Below, piece by piece: positions 1 through 7,420 of a stretch of 20,832 nucleotides of DNA (position 1 is its first letter; each line of letters begins with the position of its first letter). Where the stretch lies: positions 1-20,832 of IMG/VR virus record IMGVR_UViG_3300021373_002313. One strand, written 5' to 3'. The position numbers and the translations under genes are program-made. A model generated the notes under the pieces. That model made no database searches. It saw nothing but the letters and a program-made list of their open reading frames with translations, and was not told the DNA's origin. Source of the DNA: a virus.

Positions 1-1515
1 AGGATTTAATATCTTAGCATAGAACTCTGCACTATTACCTGTAGGATATGCCCAACCTGAAGTAATCCCAGGAAGAGGAGCAACGACAGGTGCGGAAACG
101 GCAGGAGGTAATAAAGCAGGTACACTCGGTATTGACACTGAAGCAACTGCCGGACTATATCCTCCATTATAAGATACAGGACCTGAAGGTAATGGTGCAC
201 CTATTGTTGTAAAGTCACCTCTTGTTGCCGCGACTGATGTAGCAATAACCGACGGAGAATTCACAACAGTGCTTGAAGTAATTGCGCCTGAGTTAATAGC
301 AGTTGTATTGAATACTCCTGTATGAGATGTAGTGACTGAAGCAATTTGCATGGAAGGTGTTGTTAAGCTCCATCCTGGCGTTGGCACTGATGTTCCTGTT
401 AATAATGTAGGAGGTATTAAACCACTTGCTAGGTTAATAATATTTGAAGCAGCATTATGTATATCACCTGGTGTAGATAATTTAATTGCTTTGGTACAAA
501 ATACATCAAAAGTATTTAATGCTGTATTTTTAATATTCTTGGCAACGAAGTTTAATTGATTGGTTGCTTCAAACTGTATTTCTTTTTTACCAAATACAGT
601 CATAATACCTTGTCCTGCTTCGAGCTTAACATCAGCTCCTCTTAACTGAACTTGGTCACTTGCATTTAAATTCATTTGTCCACCAACACCAAACTCGGCA
701 TTGCCATGAACAAGCATTTTATAATCGCCTTCGATTTCTTCTGTCTTATTTCCTTTTACATATACATGAGCATTACCGTTAATCGTAACTACACTATGAC
801 CTGACGATTCATGTTTTGTTCCAATATTAACTTCATAACGATCTGCTTCTGCTCTTTCAGTAACTGTACCTTTACTATCAATTTGAATGTATGCACCTGA
901 GTCATGGTGAATCATAATTCTTTCACCACCAGGAGTATCATCTATTTCAATACTATGTCTCTTAGATTTAATTACTTTATTATATGGATATTTTGCTGCG
1001 TAAGCTGGTGGAGGTTCAGACCAAGTTTCATCCATGTCGGCAATTCTTTGGTCGTGAATTCTATTTGCTGCTTGCTCTAAAAGATATGTTTCATTTAATA
1101 ATTCACCACGAGCTAATTTATCAGGACCTCCTCCTGCATTAAAATCTCTAGGGGCATAACCATTTGCTAACAATTCAGCATTCTTTGATGGAATGGTACC
1201 TACTTTATCTTTTGTAGGATCCATTTCTTTATTATATAATCCAGGTATCATTCCAAGAACAATAGGATGCTGTGCCATTCTTCCATCCATCATCATACCA
1301 TATACATAAGCACCGATAGGTGGAGGAGGATTATTAGGATCATAATTACCTGAAGCACAAATGGCCCAAGGCAAATCAATTTGCTCAATTTCAGTATTAT
1401 CTCCGTGCACACCAAAAGCACGAACTTGTACTTTTCCTTCGTGTGTTTTGTCGTCGTTATTTTCAACGACTCCTAAAAAGAAAAACGGATTACTTACTCC
1501 ACTACCATCTATCAT
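1..1515 (-). CDS. gp5-like baseplate hub/spike protein, 3' end cut by window edge
   Basis: I translated this frame by hand from ATG at 1515. It stays open to the left edge (505 codons), so the C-terminus is missing. Residues about 10-100 look like the OB-fold domain of T4 gp5. Residues about 180-215 read like the gp5/VgrG signature (DDTPGGERIMIHHDSGAYI), and residues 215-350 hold the short alternating beta repeats expected of the triple-stranded beta-helix spike. The tail beyond 370 is low-complexity, rich in Ser, Thr, Pro and Val. T4 gp5 carries a lysozyme domain between OB fold and helix. Here only about 80 polar residues (100-180) lie between them, so the lysozyme appears absent. The ATG overlaps the stop of the gp27-like gene (ATGA), with AAGGTG as ribosome binding site. 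Family assignment is fairly secure; the end of the protein is not visible. Confidence 0.8.
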   Translation of the reverse strand, partial: MIDGSGVSNPFFFLGVVENNDDKTHEGKVQVRAFGVHGDNTEIEQIDLPWAICASGNYDPNNPPPPIGAYVYGMMMDGRMAQHPIVLGMIPGLYNKEMDPTKDKVGTIPSKNAELLANGYAPRDFNAGGGPDKLARGELLNETYLLEQAANRIHDQRIADMDETWSEPPPAYAAKYPYNKVIKSKRHSIEIDDTPGGERIMIHHDSGAYIQIDSKGTVTERAEADRYEVNIGTKHESSGHSVVTINGNAHVYVKGNKTEEIEGDYKMLVHGNAEFGVGGQMNLNASDQVQLRGADVKLEAGQGIMTVFGKKEIQFEATNQLNFVAKNIKNTALNTFDVFCTKAIKLSTPGDIHNAASNIINLASGLIPPTLLTGTSVPTPGWSLTTPSMQIASVTTSHTGVFNTTAINSGAITSSTVVNSPSVIATSVAATRGDFTTIGAPLPSGPVSYNGGYSPAVASVSIPSVPALLPPAVSAPVVAPLPGITSGWAYPTGNSAEFYAKILNP

Positions 1516-2909
1516 AATACACCTTTTTGCCAATCGTATTTTATTACGTCAACATGAGTCTCTAATTCATTTTCTTCCATCATATGTCTTACCGACTCAA
1601 TTAAATATTTACCACTTAATCTTTCATTCATATCGGTAGTTAATTCAATTGAAGGATCTGTCGTAATTAAATTAATTACATCTCCTGGTATTAAATCTAA
1701 TCTACCCGTCATTGTCATTTGTACTTTTGAATTATTTAAATGGTGTTTATATGCTATTCTGTTTTGTATAATTTCAACCATCTTTTGAGGAGGTCTTGGT
1801 TGTTGTTCTGGTTTTTGTGACATACCATCATCTTGCCAATCTCTATACACTACATGCTGTTTTGCATTTTCTTCTGTAAATGTATCGTCTATAAATGTAT
1901 CACTATGTACTGCTCCTGCATTAGAAGTCCTTGGAGCTCCATCCATTCCTGCATACTTTTTTCTTTTTTCTTTATAGTTGTAATTATAGAGAGTCCTACT
2001 GTGATTCACTAAATCAATTTCTAACACTGCATTTGTATATGCACCACTTACTAAATCTGAACCTGTATCAACGTGATCTGAATTTTGAAATGAAGTTATT
2101 GTTCTTGTAATTAAATCTGCATATAATGGATTTTGTTCTGTATAGTTTAAATAATAAAAATCTTTTATTTTACTCTTATCAACTTGTGCTCTTTTTAATA
2201 ACCATTCGTCAGTTACCCAATAATACCCATCAAAAGTTTCAAAGAAACGAAACATATTTGAAGGAGATTCAGAACTTGCTAATGATTTTGCTCCTAAGAA
2301 AGTCATTGTCTGATGAGGATTATAATCAGGAATAAGAACTCTTAATTGTCCTTTTGAATCTTCAATATAAAAATGTCTACCACGGTCAACTAAACTATAA
2401 ACATTTGATTTTACTGGCATAGGTTTATCAGCCGTATTTAATGGTGGTAATAATTCCTTTCCTTGATTAAAGTATTTCTTAAATATTTTCTTTGCGGCAA
2501 AAGATCCTGTTTTGTTTCTGAATGCTGTAATTACATTTCTCAAACCTGCTTCGTATGAGGTGCGTGTTGTAAAATGTAATGAATAGAAATATCCATCACC
2601 TTGTGTATTTTTACTTACATCATTAATTTTTGTTATTTGTCCATTGACTGTGATTTCAGTTTGTAGGTCATGACCTTTTAAAGTTAATTTTAATCTTTCT
2701 TCACCACGCAGTGGAAAATTATGTAATAGTCCTACAGAATCAAATACCTTAATAACACCAGATATCCCAGAAGAATTTAATGACTGAGTAAAAGTCACAG
2801 AATATATTAATGCTGTAATGCTTTCTTTTTGCTGTTCTCGTCCCGGAGCTGGGTGTGCAGTAACTGTTGCCTCTTCAATTGTGCAAAATCCGGGGTTAAA
2901 GGTTTCCAT
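1512..2909 (-). CDS. gp27-like baseplate hub subunit
   Basis: 465 residues, somewhat longer than T4 gp27 (391). In T4, gp27 trimers form the torus that links the gp5 spike to the tail tube. The N-terminal 150 residues are beta-rich with alternating hydrophobics, resembling the tube-like domains of gp27. The C-terminal part (PGDVINLITTD, then SGKYLIESVRHMME) is typical of hub proteins of contractile tails (gp27 / gpD type). Position supports the call: it directly precedes and overlaps the gp5-like gene by 4 nt, as expected for proteins that assemble in equal numbers. Its ATG follows the stop of the 86-residue gene with a 1-nt gap and no clear Shine-Dalgarno, so translational coupling is likely. 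I see no odd features. Confidence 0.75.
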   Translation of the reverse strand: METFNPGFCTIEEATVTAHPAPGREQQKESITALIYSVTFTQSLNSSGISGVIKVFDSVGLLHNFPLRGEERLKLTLKGHDLQTEITVNGQITKINDVSKNTQGDGYFYSLHFTTRTSYEAGLRNVITAFRNKTGSFAAKKIFKKYFNQGKELLPPLNTADKPMPVKSNVYSLVDRGRHFYIEDSKGQLRVLIPDYNPHQTMTFLGAKSLASSESPSNMFRFFETFDGYYWVTDEWLLKRAQVDKSKIKDFYYLNYTEQNPLYADLITRTITSFQNSDHVDTGSDLVSGAYTNAVLEIDLVNHSRTLYNYNYKEKRKKYAGMDGAPRTSNAGAVHSDTFIDDTFTEENAKQHVVYRDWQDDGMSQKPEQQPRPPQKMVEIIQNRIAYKHHLNNSKVQMTMTGRLDLIPGDVINLITTDPSIELTTDMNERLSGKYLIESVRHMMEENELETHVDVIKYDWQKGVL

Positions 2910-2910
2910 A

Positions 2911-3171
2911 TTAATCTGTACTTATTGCGTTTCTAAATTGATTTTTTAATTGGCCTAAGTATGCGTTATCGAATAAAAAGATTTCTTTCTTATTATCATT
3001 AATTTCTGTTTCGTATTCGTAAATACGATAAGGTACCCAATCCTCAGGAACGATTCTTTTAATAATAATCTTTTGCCCACGCTCAGTACGCATAATAACT
3101 CTGTCTTCTCTACGAAGATAAATTGTTCGGAAAGATTCCGGGGCTAATACTATGTCGTCTACTGCTGCCAT
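2911..3171 (-). CDS. small conserved-looking baseplate-operon protein, function unknown
   Basis: 86 residues, ATG at 3171 with TAGGA as a plausible ribosome binding site. It sits between the gp53-like and gp27-like genes with gaps of 9 and 1 nt, so it is almost certainly cotranscribed with baseplate structural genes. The sequence is charged, without membrane segments or cysteines. Short beta-type stretches (RTIYLRREDRVIMRTERGQKIIIKRI) are followed by a WVPYRIYEYE segment. I do not recognise the family. A minor baseplate component or assembly factor is a reasonable guess from position only. Confidence 0.6.
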   Translation of the reverse strand: MAAVDDIVLAPESFRTIYLRREDRVIMRTERGQKIIIKRIVPEDWVPYRIYEYETEINDNKKEIFLFDNAYLGQLKNQFRNAISTD

Positions 3172-3180
3172 TTGCTATTC

Positions 3181-3561
3181 CTATACTGTTTTGATATAAT
3201 ATAAAATGTTTTCATCAATTGTTGGATCTTTTGTCCAATCTATTACTGCTTCACCAACTTCACCTGACTGTTCTTGATATTTTGCGACGAGGTAATCGTT
3301 AAACGTTTGAGCATCCATAGGCCACTCGTAATACGGGTCTATAATATTATTTGCCATATACACCAACCAAACATAACTCACTGAACCATAATATGAATCA
3401 GCAATGTCTTCTGCTCTTTCACCTTCTTTTACTGTATAAGGATAATACAATAAAGGATTATTTGATATTGCTCTAACAAAAGCAGCACGTCGAGTAATGT
3501 CTCTTACCTTTCTTCCTTGGTAAGTTATAACTGGAAAATCTTCAAAATATTTTTGTGCCAT
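3181..3561 (-). CDS. gp53-like baseplate wedge protein
   Basis: 126 residues (T4 gp53 is 196). The segment YYPYTVKEGERAEDIADSYY followed by SVSYVWLVYMANNIIDPYYEWPM matches the LysM-like fold region of gp53: a GE..EDIA..YYG pattern, then a W.LVY.AN turn. In T4, gp53 clamps neighbouring baseplate wedges together around the hub. The upstream gp48-like stop is 1 nt away, and AGGAA lies 7 nt before the ATG. The shorter length suggests a compact form with the LysM-like core kept and the C-terminal part reduced. Confidence rests on this motif plus its position in the baseplate operon. Confidence 0.8.
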   Translation of the reverse strand: MAQKYFEDFPVITYQGRKVRDITRRAAFVRAISNNPLLYYPYTVKEGERAEDIADSYYGSVSYVWLVYMANNIIDPYYEWPMDAQTFNDYLVAKYQEQSGEVGEAVIDWTKDPTIDENILYYIKTV

Positions 3562-3562
3562 C

Positions 3563-4579
3563 TTAATTCCTAAAATCTTCTGCGGTTTGTATTTCTATTT
3601 CTTTACAGCTTATACCCAATTTAACGCCTTGTGGTACACCACCCTCTGCGATAACAACTTCTCCACTTGGTCCGTAATTAATATCTATACTGTCAATCAT
3701 AACAGGTTTAAATCTTGGAAACGCAGATTCGTCAACGCCAAGTAAATTGATATAAACAACAGAAGGATATGTTAAGAATGCACGATTAAGAATGGAACTT
3801 GTATTACCTGCGAAGCCTCCATCTAATCCACCGCCTTCTGAATCCGCACCAAAAACTGTTTGAACTGAAGGTAATATATTTCTTTTTATGAATCTTACAA
3901 TTTGTTTAATATCTTCAGCTTCCTTTGCACTATCTGGATATAAAGTCCAATCAAGAGTAAAGGATCTCATATTTACACCTTCAAATGCTAAAGTTGCATT
4001 TGGGTTAATTGCTGCACCTGCAGATGCTCCTAAAGATTTTCCTAATCCTGGTACCATTGAGTCTAATGTATTTCTCATAAAGTATGATAATACTTTTGCT
4101 CCGCCACCTAACGCATCACTGGCATTACCAGCTGCCTTTTTAGGATCTGTTAGGACAGACTGAACAGCAGATGTAATTCCTTCCGCTGTACTTTTACCAA
4201 CATTTTCTCCAAGTTCAAATAAATTCTTTAATACTGTTCCTGGTCCACCACCTTCACCAAAGGTAGGAGCCAAAGTATCTGTAAGGAAAGTTTCAATAAA
4301 TGTTCTTTCCATTGAATTAATAACTAATCCTGTTGCGTCTGTTAAAGCGGTTGGCATTGGTAATTCAATTGCTCCGACTGCATCTTCTTGAGCAGCACCT
4401 TGTGTGGAAGCATGCTTTATGCCAAACCCAGAACCGGTCTGACGATTTTGAATCATCTTTTCGTAATTGTATTTTTTAAAGATTAATTGAATGCCATGAG
4501 GAAACGGTGCAGCAGGAAAGAAAAGTCTTTCAATACCGTCTGTGTTTTTGCTTCTCATTGATTGGTCTGGTCTTGCCAT
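3563..4579 (-). CDS. gp48-like baseplate tail-tube cap protein
   Basis: 338 residues, close to T4 gp48 (364). In T4, gp48 caps the hub and, with gp54, starts tail-tube polymerisation. The middle (residues about 85-200) is low-complexity, rich in Gly, Ala and Ser. The C-terminal third contains MRSFTLDWTLYPDSAKEAEDIKQI, which lines up with the FTWDLTPRSTEDL region I recall from T4 gp48, then a final GPSGEVVIAEGGVPQGVKLGISCKEIE strand pair like the tube-protein fold. It is the first gene of the minus-strand late operon; AAAGGAAA precedes the ATG and a TATAAATA late box lies about 60 nt upstream. gp54 is the main alternative but fits the gene at 5750 better. Confidence 0.75.
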   Translation of the reverse strand: MARPDQSMRSKNTDGIERLFFPAAPFPHGIQLIFKKYNYEKMIQNRQTGSGFGIKHASTQGAAQEDAVGAIELPMPTALTDATGLVINSMERTFIETFLTDTLAPTFGEGGGPGTVLKNLFELGENVGKSTAEGITSAVQSVLTDPKKAAGNASDALGGGAKVLSYFMRNTLDSMVPGLGKSLGASAGAAINPNATLAFEGVNMRSFTLDWTLYPDSAKEAEDIKQIVRFIKRNILPSVQTVFGADSEGGGLDGGFAGNTSSILNRAFLTYPSVVYINLLGVDESAFPRFKPVMIDSIDINYGPSGEVVIAEGGVPQGVKLGISCKEIEIQTAEDFRN

Positions 4580-4612
4580 TCTTGTTTCCTTTGATTCGTC
4601 TCCGACAAATTC

Positions 4613-4621
4613 TAATAAATA
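4613..4621 (+). promoter_or_regulatory. possible late promoter for the gp4-tape measure operon
   Basis: The plus strand reads TAATAAATA, one base off the T4 late box, about 50 nt upstream of the gp4-like ATG. A late promoter is expected here because six rightward genes begin at 4670 and no better box is visible in the intergenic region. This is weaker than the minus-strand box at 4641-4648. Confidence 0.35.
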
Positions 4622-4640
4622 TGTAGTACGGATAATAGAT

Positions 4641-4648
4641 TATTTATA
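4641..4648 (-). promoter_or_regulatory. T4-type late promoter for the gp48-gp53-gp27-gp5 operon
   Basis: The minus strand reads TATAAATA, the exact T4 late-promoter box used by the gp55 sigma factor with gp33/gp45. It lies about 60 nt upstream of the gp48-like start codon, inside the 90-bp divergent intergenic region. No -35 element is expected for this class. Confidence 0.65.
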
Positions 4649-4669
4649 ACAGTAGACGGAAAGTATATA

Positions 4670-5131
4670 ATGGCATATAAGGGTAGATTTAAACCAAAAC
4701 ATCCCGAAAAGTATAAAGGTGACCCTACTAAGATTATTTATCGGTCTTTATGGGAGTTTAAGGTATTTAAATGGATGGATTTACACAATGATGTAATGTG
4801 GTGGCAATCCGAAGAAGTCATTGTACCTTATAGGTCTCCGATTGACGGAAAGATTCATAGATATTTTCCGGATGTGGTAGTACATAAAAGAGATGGTTTA
4901 GGTAATCCTCAAACGATTATGATTGAAATTAAACCAAGCTCTCAATGTAGACCACCAGATCCGAAGAATAAAAATAAAACAAAGACAGGTAGAATATCAA
5001 GAAGATATTTAAATGAAGTTAAAACATGGGGTGTTAATGAAGCAAAATGGAAAGCAGCAAAAAACTTTTGTGCTGACCGCGGATGGCATTTTACAATTAT
5101 GACCGAAAAACATATTCCAGGAGCTCGATAA
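4670..5131 (+). CDS. gp4-like head completion protein (PD-(D/E)xK nuclease-like)
   Basis: 153 residues, almost the length of T4 gp4 (also called gp50; 150). In T4 it acts on packaged heads before tails join. The sequence keeps a TnsA/PD-(D/E)xK-like core: E29 in YRSLWEFKVFKWMD, P67-D68 in RYFPDVVV, and E86-I-K88 in IMIEIKP, in the order expected for a metal-dependent nuclease. The N-terminus (MAYKGRFKPKHPEKYKGDPT) is basic. GGAAAG upstream of ATG serves as ribosome binding site. It is the first gene of the rightward late operon; its TAA abuts the next gene's GTG. Nuclease activity is inferred from the motif, not shown. Confidence 0.85.
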   Translation: MAYKGRFKPKHPEKYKGDPTKIIYRSLWEFKVFKWMDLHNDVMWWQSEEVIVPYRSPIDGKIHRYFPDVVVHKRDGLGNPQTIMIEIKPSSQCRPPDPKNKNKTKTGRISRRYLNEVKTWGVNEAKWKAAKNFCADRGWHFTIMTEKHIPGAR

Positions 5132-5746
5132 GTGGCAACACTATTTTCAGATATATTAGCAAAAGGTGTAAGGCGTGGAGAAATACCTGCTAGGACACAA
5201 ACTGCTAGAGAGTGGTATCGTAAACAAGCAAAGACAGCAGCAGGTAAAGAAATTACATCTGAAGCTTTGTTAAGCAGTAACGAAAAGGGTAGGTCAAGAG
5301 CTCAATTAACTGGTGATACAGTATATGGTTCAATGTACTATTTTGAATACGATCCTAAACATAAAGATACTTTGCCTTATTACGACAGGTTCCCTCTTAT
5401 ATTCCCAATAAATAAAGTAAAAGGTGGTATACTTGGATGTAATATGCATTACTTACCACCTAAGATGAGAGCTGAATTAATGGACGCTCTTTATAGTGTC
5501 GCAACTGATGATAAGTACGACGAGCAAACTCGTCTTAATATTAATTACAAGCTTTTAAACAGTGCGGCAAAATTTAAATTATTTAAGCCTACAGTAAAAA
5601 TGTATTTAGCAAAGCATGTAAGAAGTAGGTTTATTAAAATTAATTCGTCTGAATGGGACATTGCATTGTTTTTACCAATTCAATCGTTTCAGAAACAAAG
5701 TCAGACATCTGTTTGGGCAGATTCAAGAAGGATTGCTAGAGGATAA
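5132..5746 (+). CDS. conserved T4-type phage protein, probable head/tail morphogenesis role
   Basis: 204 residues starting at GTG, directly after the TAA of the gp4-like gene, so translation is probably coupled. The N-terminus is basic and helical (FSDILAKGVRRGEIPARTQT). The core TVYGSMYYFEYDP, then LPYYDRFPLIFPI and MHYLPPKMRAELMDALYSVA, looks strongly conserved, and the C-terminus has FIKINSSEWDIALFLPI. I recognise this as a type of protein common in large T4-like phages but cannot assign it safely. T4 gene order near gene 4 would allow gp2 (DNA end protector) or gp3 (tail terminator), yet I see no decisive match. No membrane segments or cysteine clusters. Confidence 0.65.
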   Translation: MATLFSDILAKGVRRGEIPARTQTAREWYRKQAKTAAGKEITSEALLSSNEKGRSRAQLTGDTVYGSMYYFEYDPKHKDTLPYYDRFPLIFPINKVKGGILGCNMHYLPPKMRAELMDALYSVATDDKYDEQTRLNINYKLLNSAAKFKLFKPTVKMYLAKHVRSRFIKINSSEWDIALFLPIQSFQKQSQTSVWADSRRIARG

Positions 5747-5749
5747 TAA

Positions 5750-6529
5750 ATGGCATTTAATATAAGCGAATTTAAAACTCAAATTGAGCGTTATGGTGGT
5801 CCTGCACGTACGAACCTTTTTGATGTACAATTATTAACACTTCCAAAGAATATGCCTGTTAACGCAAATTATGATTATCAAAGAGGTGTTAATTTATTTT
5901 GTACTAAAATGTCAATGCCTGGTGTTGCTTTTAATACAGCAGATGCAAATTATGTAGGTCAGCTTGGAAAGAAATATCCAACCGTTATGCAAAATCCTGG
6001 ACCTATCACAGCAACGTTTCTTGTAGATTCAGATCATAATTTATTATCGTTCTTTCATTTATGGTCAAGACAAATAGTTAACTATACGAAAGGTAATAAA
6101 CCCTTTGCTGAATTGAGTGGCAAGCTTCCACATGAAGTTGGGTTTAAAGATGATTATGCATGTGATATGATAGTGAAACATTATACAACAGATAGTTTCC
6201 CTAATTCGTATTATGAAGCAAAATTAATTAGATGCTATCCTACATCAATATCTTCACTTGATATGTCGTGGGATGGTTCAAATACTTTCCTTACATTGGA
6301 TGTTCAATTTCAATTAGAGGATATTGTATTTAGTTCAGACAATACATTAAAAACAAATAATCGTTCACGAAGAGGTGGAGGGTTATTGGATATTCTTGGA
6401 GATATCGCAGGGTTTGCCGATACTGTAAGAGGAACAATTAAAGCAGGTAAACCTACAAGCATTCAAGATGCTATCAATAGATTAGATAGATTAGGGAATG
6501 CGATTGATAACATTAATGACAATATTTAA
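5750..6529 (+). CDS. gp54-like baseplate tail-tube initiator
   Basis: 259 residues (T4 gp54 is 320). It has the tail-tube-protein fold pattern: N-terminal FKTQIERYGGPARTNLFDVQL, then LFCTKMSMPGVAF, then PITATFLVDSDHNLLSFFHLW, and a closing strand pair CYPTSISSLDMSWDGSNT followed by TLDVQFQLEDIVF. This series is shared by gp54 and gp19; the length and the position next to hub genes favour gp54. In T4 it sits on gp48 and templates tube growth. Residues 205-259 form a Gly/Arg-rich linker and a short amphipathic tail. AGAGGAT precedes the ATG, 3 nt after the previous stop. Confidence 0.75.
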   Translation: MAFNISEFKTQIERYGGPARTNLFDVQLLTLPKNMPVNANYDYQRGVNLFCTKMSMPGVAFNTADANYVGQLGKKYPTVMQNPGPITATFLVDSDHNLLSFFHLWSRQIVNYTKGNKPFAELSGKLPHEVGFKDDYACDMIVKHYTTDSFPNSYYEAKLIRCYPTSISSLDMSWDGSNTFLTLDVQFQLEDIVFSSDNTLKTNNRSRRGGGLLDILGDIAGFADTVRGTIKAGKPTSIQDAINRLDRLGNAIDNINDNI

Positions 6530-6546
6530 ATTATTAGGAGTATATA

Positions 6547-7248
6547 ATGGCATTACCAAAAATTGATTTACCAATCTCGGAAATTATTTTACCGAGCAAT
6601 GGTGAAAAGGTAAAATACAGACCTTTTTCTGTAGCAGAAGAAAAAGTATTATTAGTTGCTCAAGAGAGCGGTGACGCAGAACAAGAAGTTTTGGCAATGA
6701 AACAGATTATTAATAACTGTTTGATTGATAAAGATGTTGAGGAGCTTGCATTATTTGATTTTGAATATGTCTACTTAACATTAAGATCCAAATCAGTTGA
6801 TAACGTAGCACAATTTGTTATTACTGACCCGGACACAAAAGAAAAGGTTGAATTAGAATTAGATTTACAAGAAATTGATTTTGTAAGAGATGAAAGGCAT
6901 ACAAAAGAAATAAAAGTTAATGATGAATATACATTAATTTTAAAGTATCCAACAATTAACGAATTCATCAAAATTATTGGAATGGATAATGAAGATCCTT
7001 TAGTGAATTACTTTATGATGGTGTCTTGTTTAGATACGTTGGCATCGGAAGATGAAGTACATTATTTTAAAGATTATAGTGATAAGGAAGTTGAAGAGTT
7101 TATGGATGGTCTCACAGGAGAAGTAGTTCAACAAGTAACTACGTTCTTTGAGACAATGCCTAAATTAAGAAAAGAGATACATTACGAAAATAAAGAAGGT
7201 AAAAAACAAACGTTCGTTGTAGAGGGAACGCGTAGTTTTTTTATCTAA
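6547..7248 (+). CDS. gp26-like baseplate hub assembly protein / tail assembly chaperone (zero-frame product)
   Basis: 233 residues; T4 gp26 is 208. The start MALPKIDLPISEIILPSNGEKVKYRPFSVAEEK is typical of T4-type gp26 proteins (conserved I.LPS.G..V..RPF...EEK). The body is acidic, with an FDFEYVYLTLRSKSV segment and a helical C-terminal half ending RSFFI. TAGGAG gives a good ribosome binding site. The last codons contain T TTT TTT in the correct phase for -1 slippage, followed 6 nt later by a hairpin. A shift would replace the final Ile with 58 further residues, giving a 290-residue product. The next full gene is the tape measure, where lambda-type phages place their frameshifting chaperone genes. 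Confidence 0.8.
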   Translation: MALPKIDLPISEIILPSNGEKVKYRPFSVAEEKVLLVAQESGDAEQEVLAMKQIINNCLIDKDVEELALFDFEYVYLTLRSKSVDNVAQFVITDPDTKEKVELELDLQEIDFVRDERHTKEIKVNDEYTLILKYPTINEFIKIIGMDNEDPLVNYFMMVSCLDTLASEDEVHYFKDYSDKEVEEFMDGLTGEVVQQVTTFFETMPKLRKEIHYENKEGKKQTFVVEGTRSFFI

Positions 7249-7272
7249 GCCTTAGTCATATTACGCTAAGGC
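7236..7272 (+). promoter_or_regulatory. programmed -1 ribosomal frameshift signal
   Basis: Slippery heptamer T TTT TTT at 7236-7242, phased so that both TTT codons of the zero frame can re-pair after a -1 slip. A 6-nt spacer (7243-7248) contains the zero-frame stop TAA. Then comes a perfect stem GCCTTAG (7249-7255) / CTAAGGC (7266-7272), extendable by one T-G pair, with an 8-10 nt loop. All three parts match the usual -1 frameshift layout. The -1 frame is open from here to 7418. Function is inferred from this layout. Confidence 0.7.
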
Positions 7273-7283
7273 ATTATTACAAA

Positions 7284-7418
7284 ATGTTATTCTCTATGGC
7301 ACAGCACCATAAATGGTCCATTGCTGAAATGGAAGCAATGTTGCCGTATGAAAGAGATTTATATTTTGGAATGCTCGTTGCGTGGATTGAAGAAGAAAAC
7401 GAAAAAAGGAAGAGCTAG
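7284..7418 (+). CDS. 44-residue frame, probably the -1 frameshift extension of the gp26-like protein
   Basis: ATG at 7284 to TAG at 7416-7418 encodes 44 residues containing KWSIAEMEAMLPYERDLYFG, then an acidic/basic helix (AWIEEENEKRKS). The frame is open upstream with no stop back through 7242, adding 14 residues (YLSLSHITLRHYYK) that join seamlessly to the gp26-like frame by a -1 shift. Independent translation is possible from AAGG (7268-7271), but the 12-nt spacing is long and the hairpin's 3' arm covers it. A tryptophan- and acid-rich short helical tail of this kind resembles C-terminal extensions of tail assembly chaperones (GT, P2 E'). It lies 2 nt before the tape measure ATG. Confidence 0.6.
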   Translation: MLFSMAQHHKWSIAEMEAMLPYERDLYFGMLVAWIEEENEKRKS

Positions 7419-7420
7419 AA

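Noticed and set aside
1361-1639. Plus-strand frame across the gp5/gp27 junction
   Set aside because: Overlaps two convincing minus-strand genes and their ATGA junction; translation looks random.
3888-4163. Plus-strand open frame within the gp48-like gene
   Set aside because: Antisense shadow of a clear baseplate gene; no family likeness and no start signal.
7236-7242. T7 run as a sequencing error that splits one gene
   Set aside because: An indel could join the frames, but the correct slippery phase, 6-nt spacer and perfect hairpin together fit a functional frameshift better. An error cannot be fully excluded without reads.
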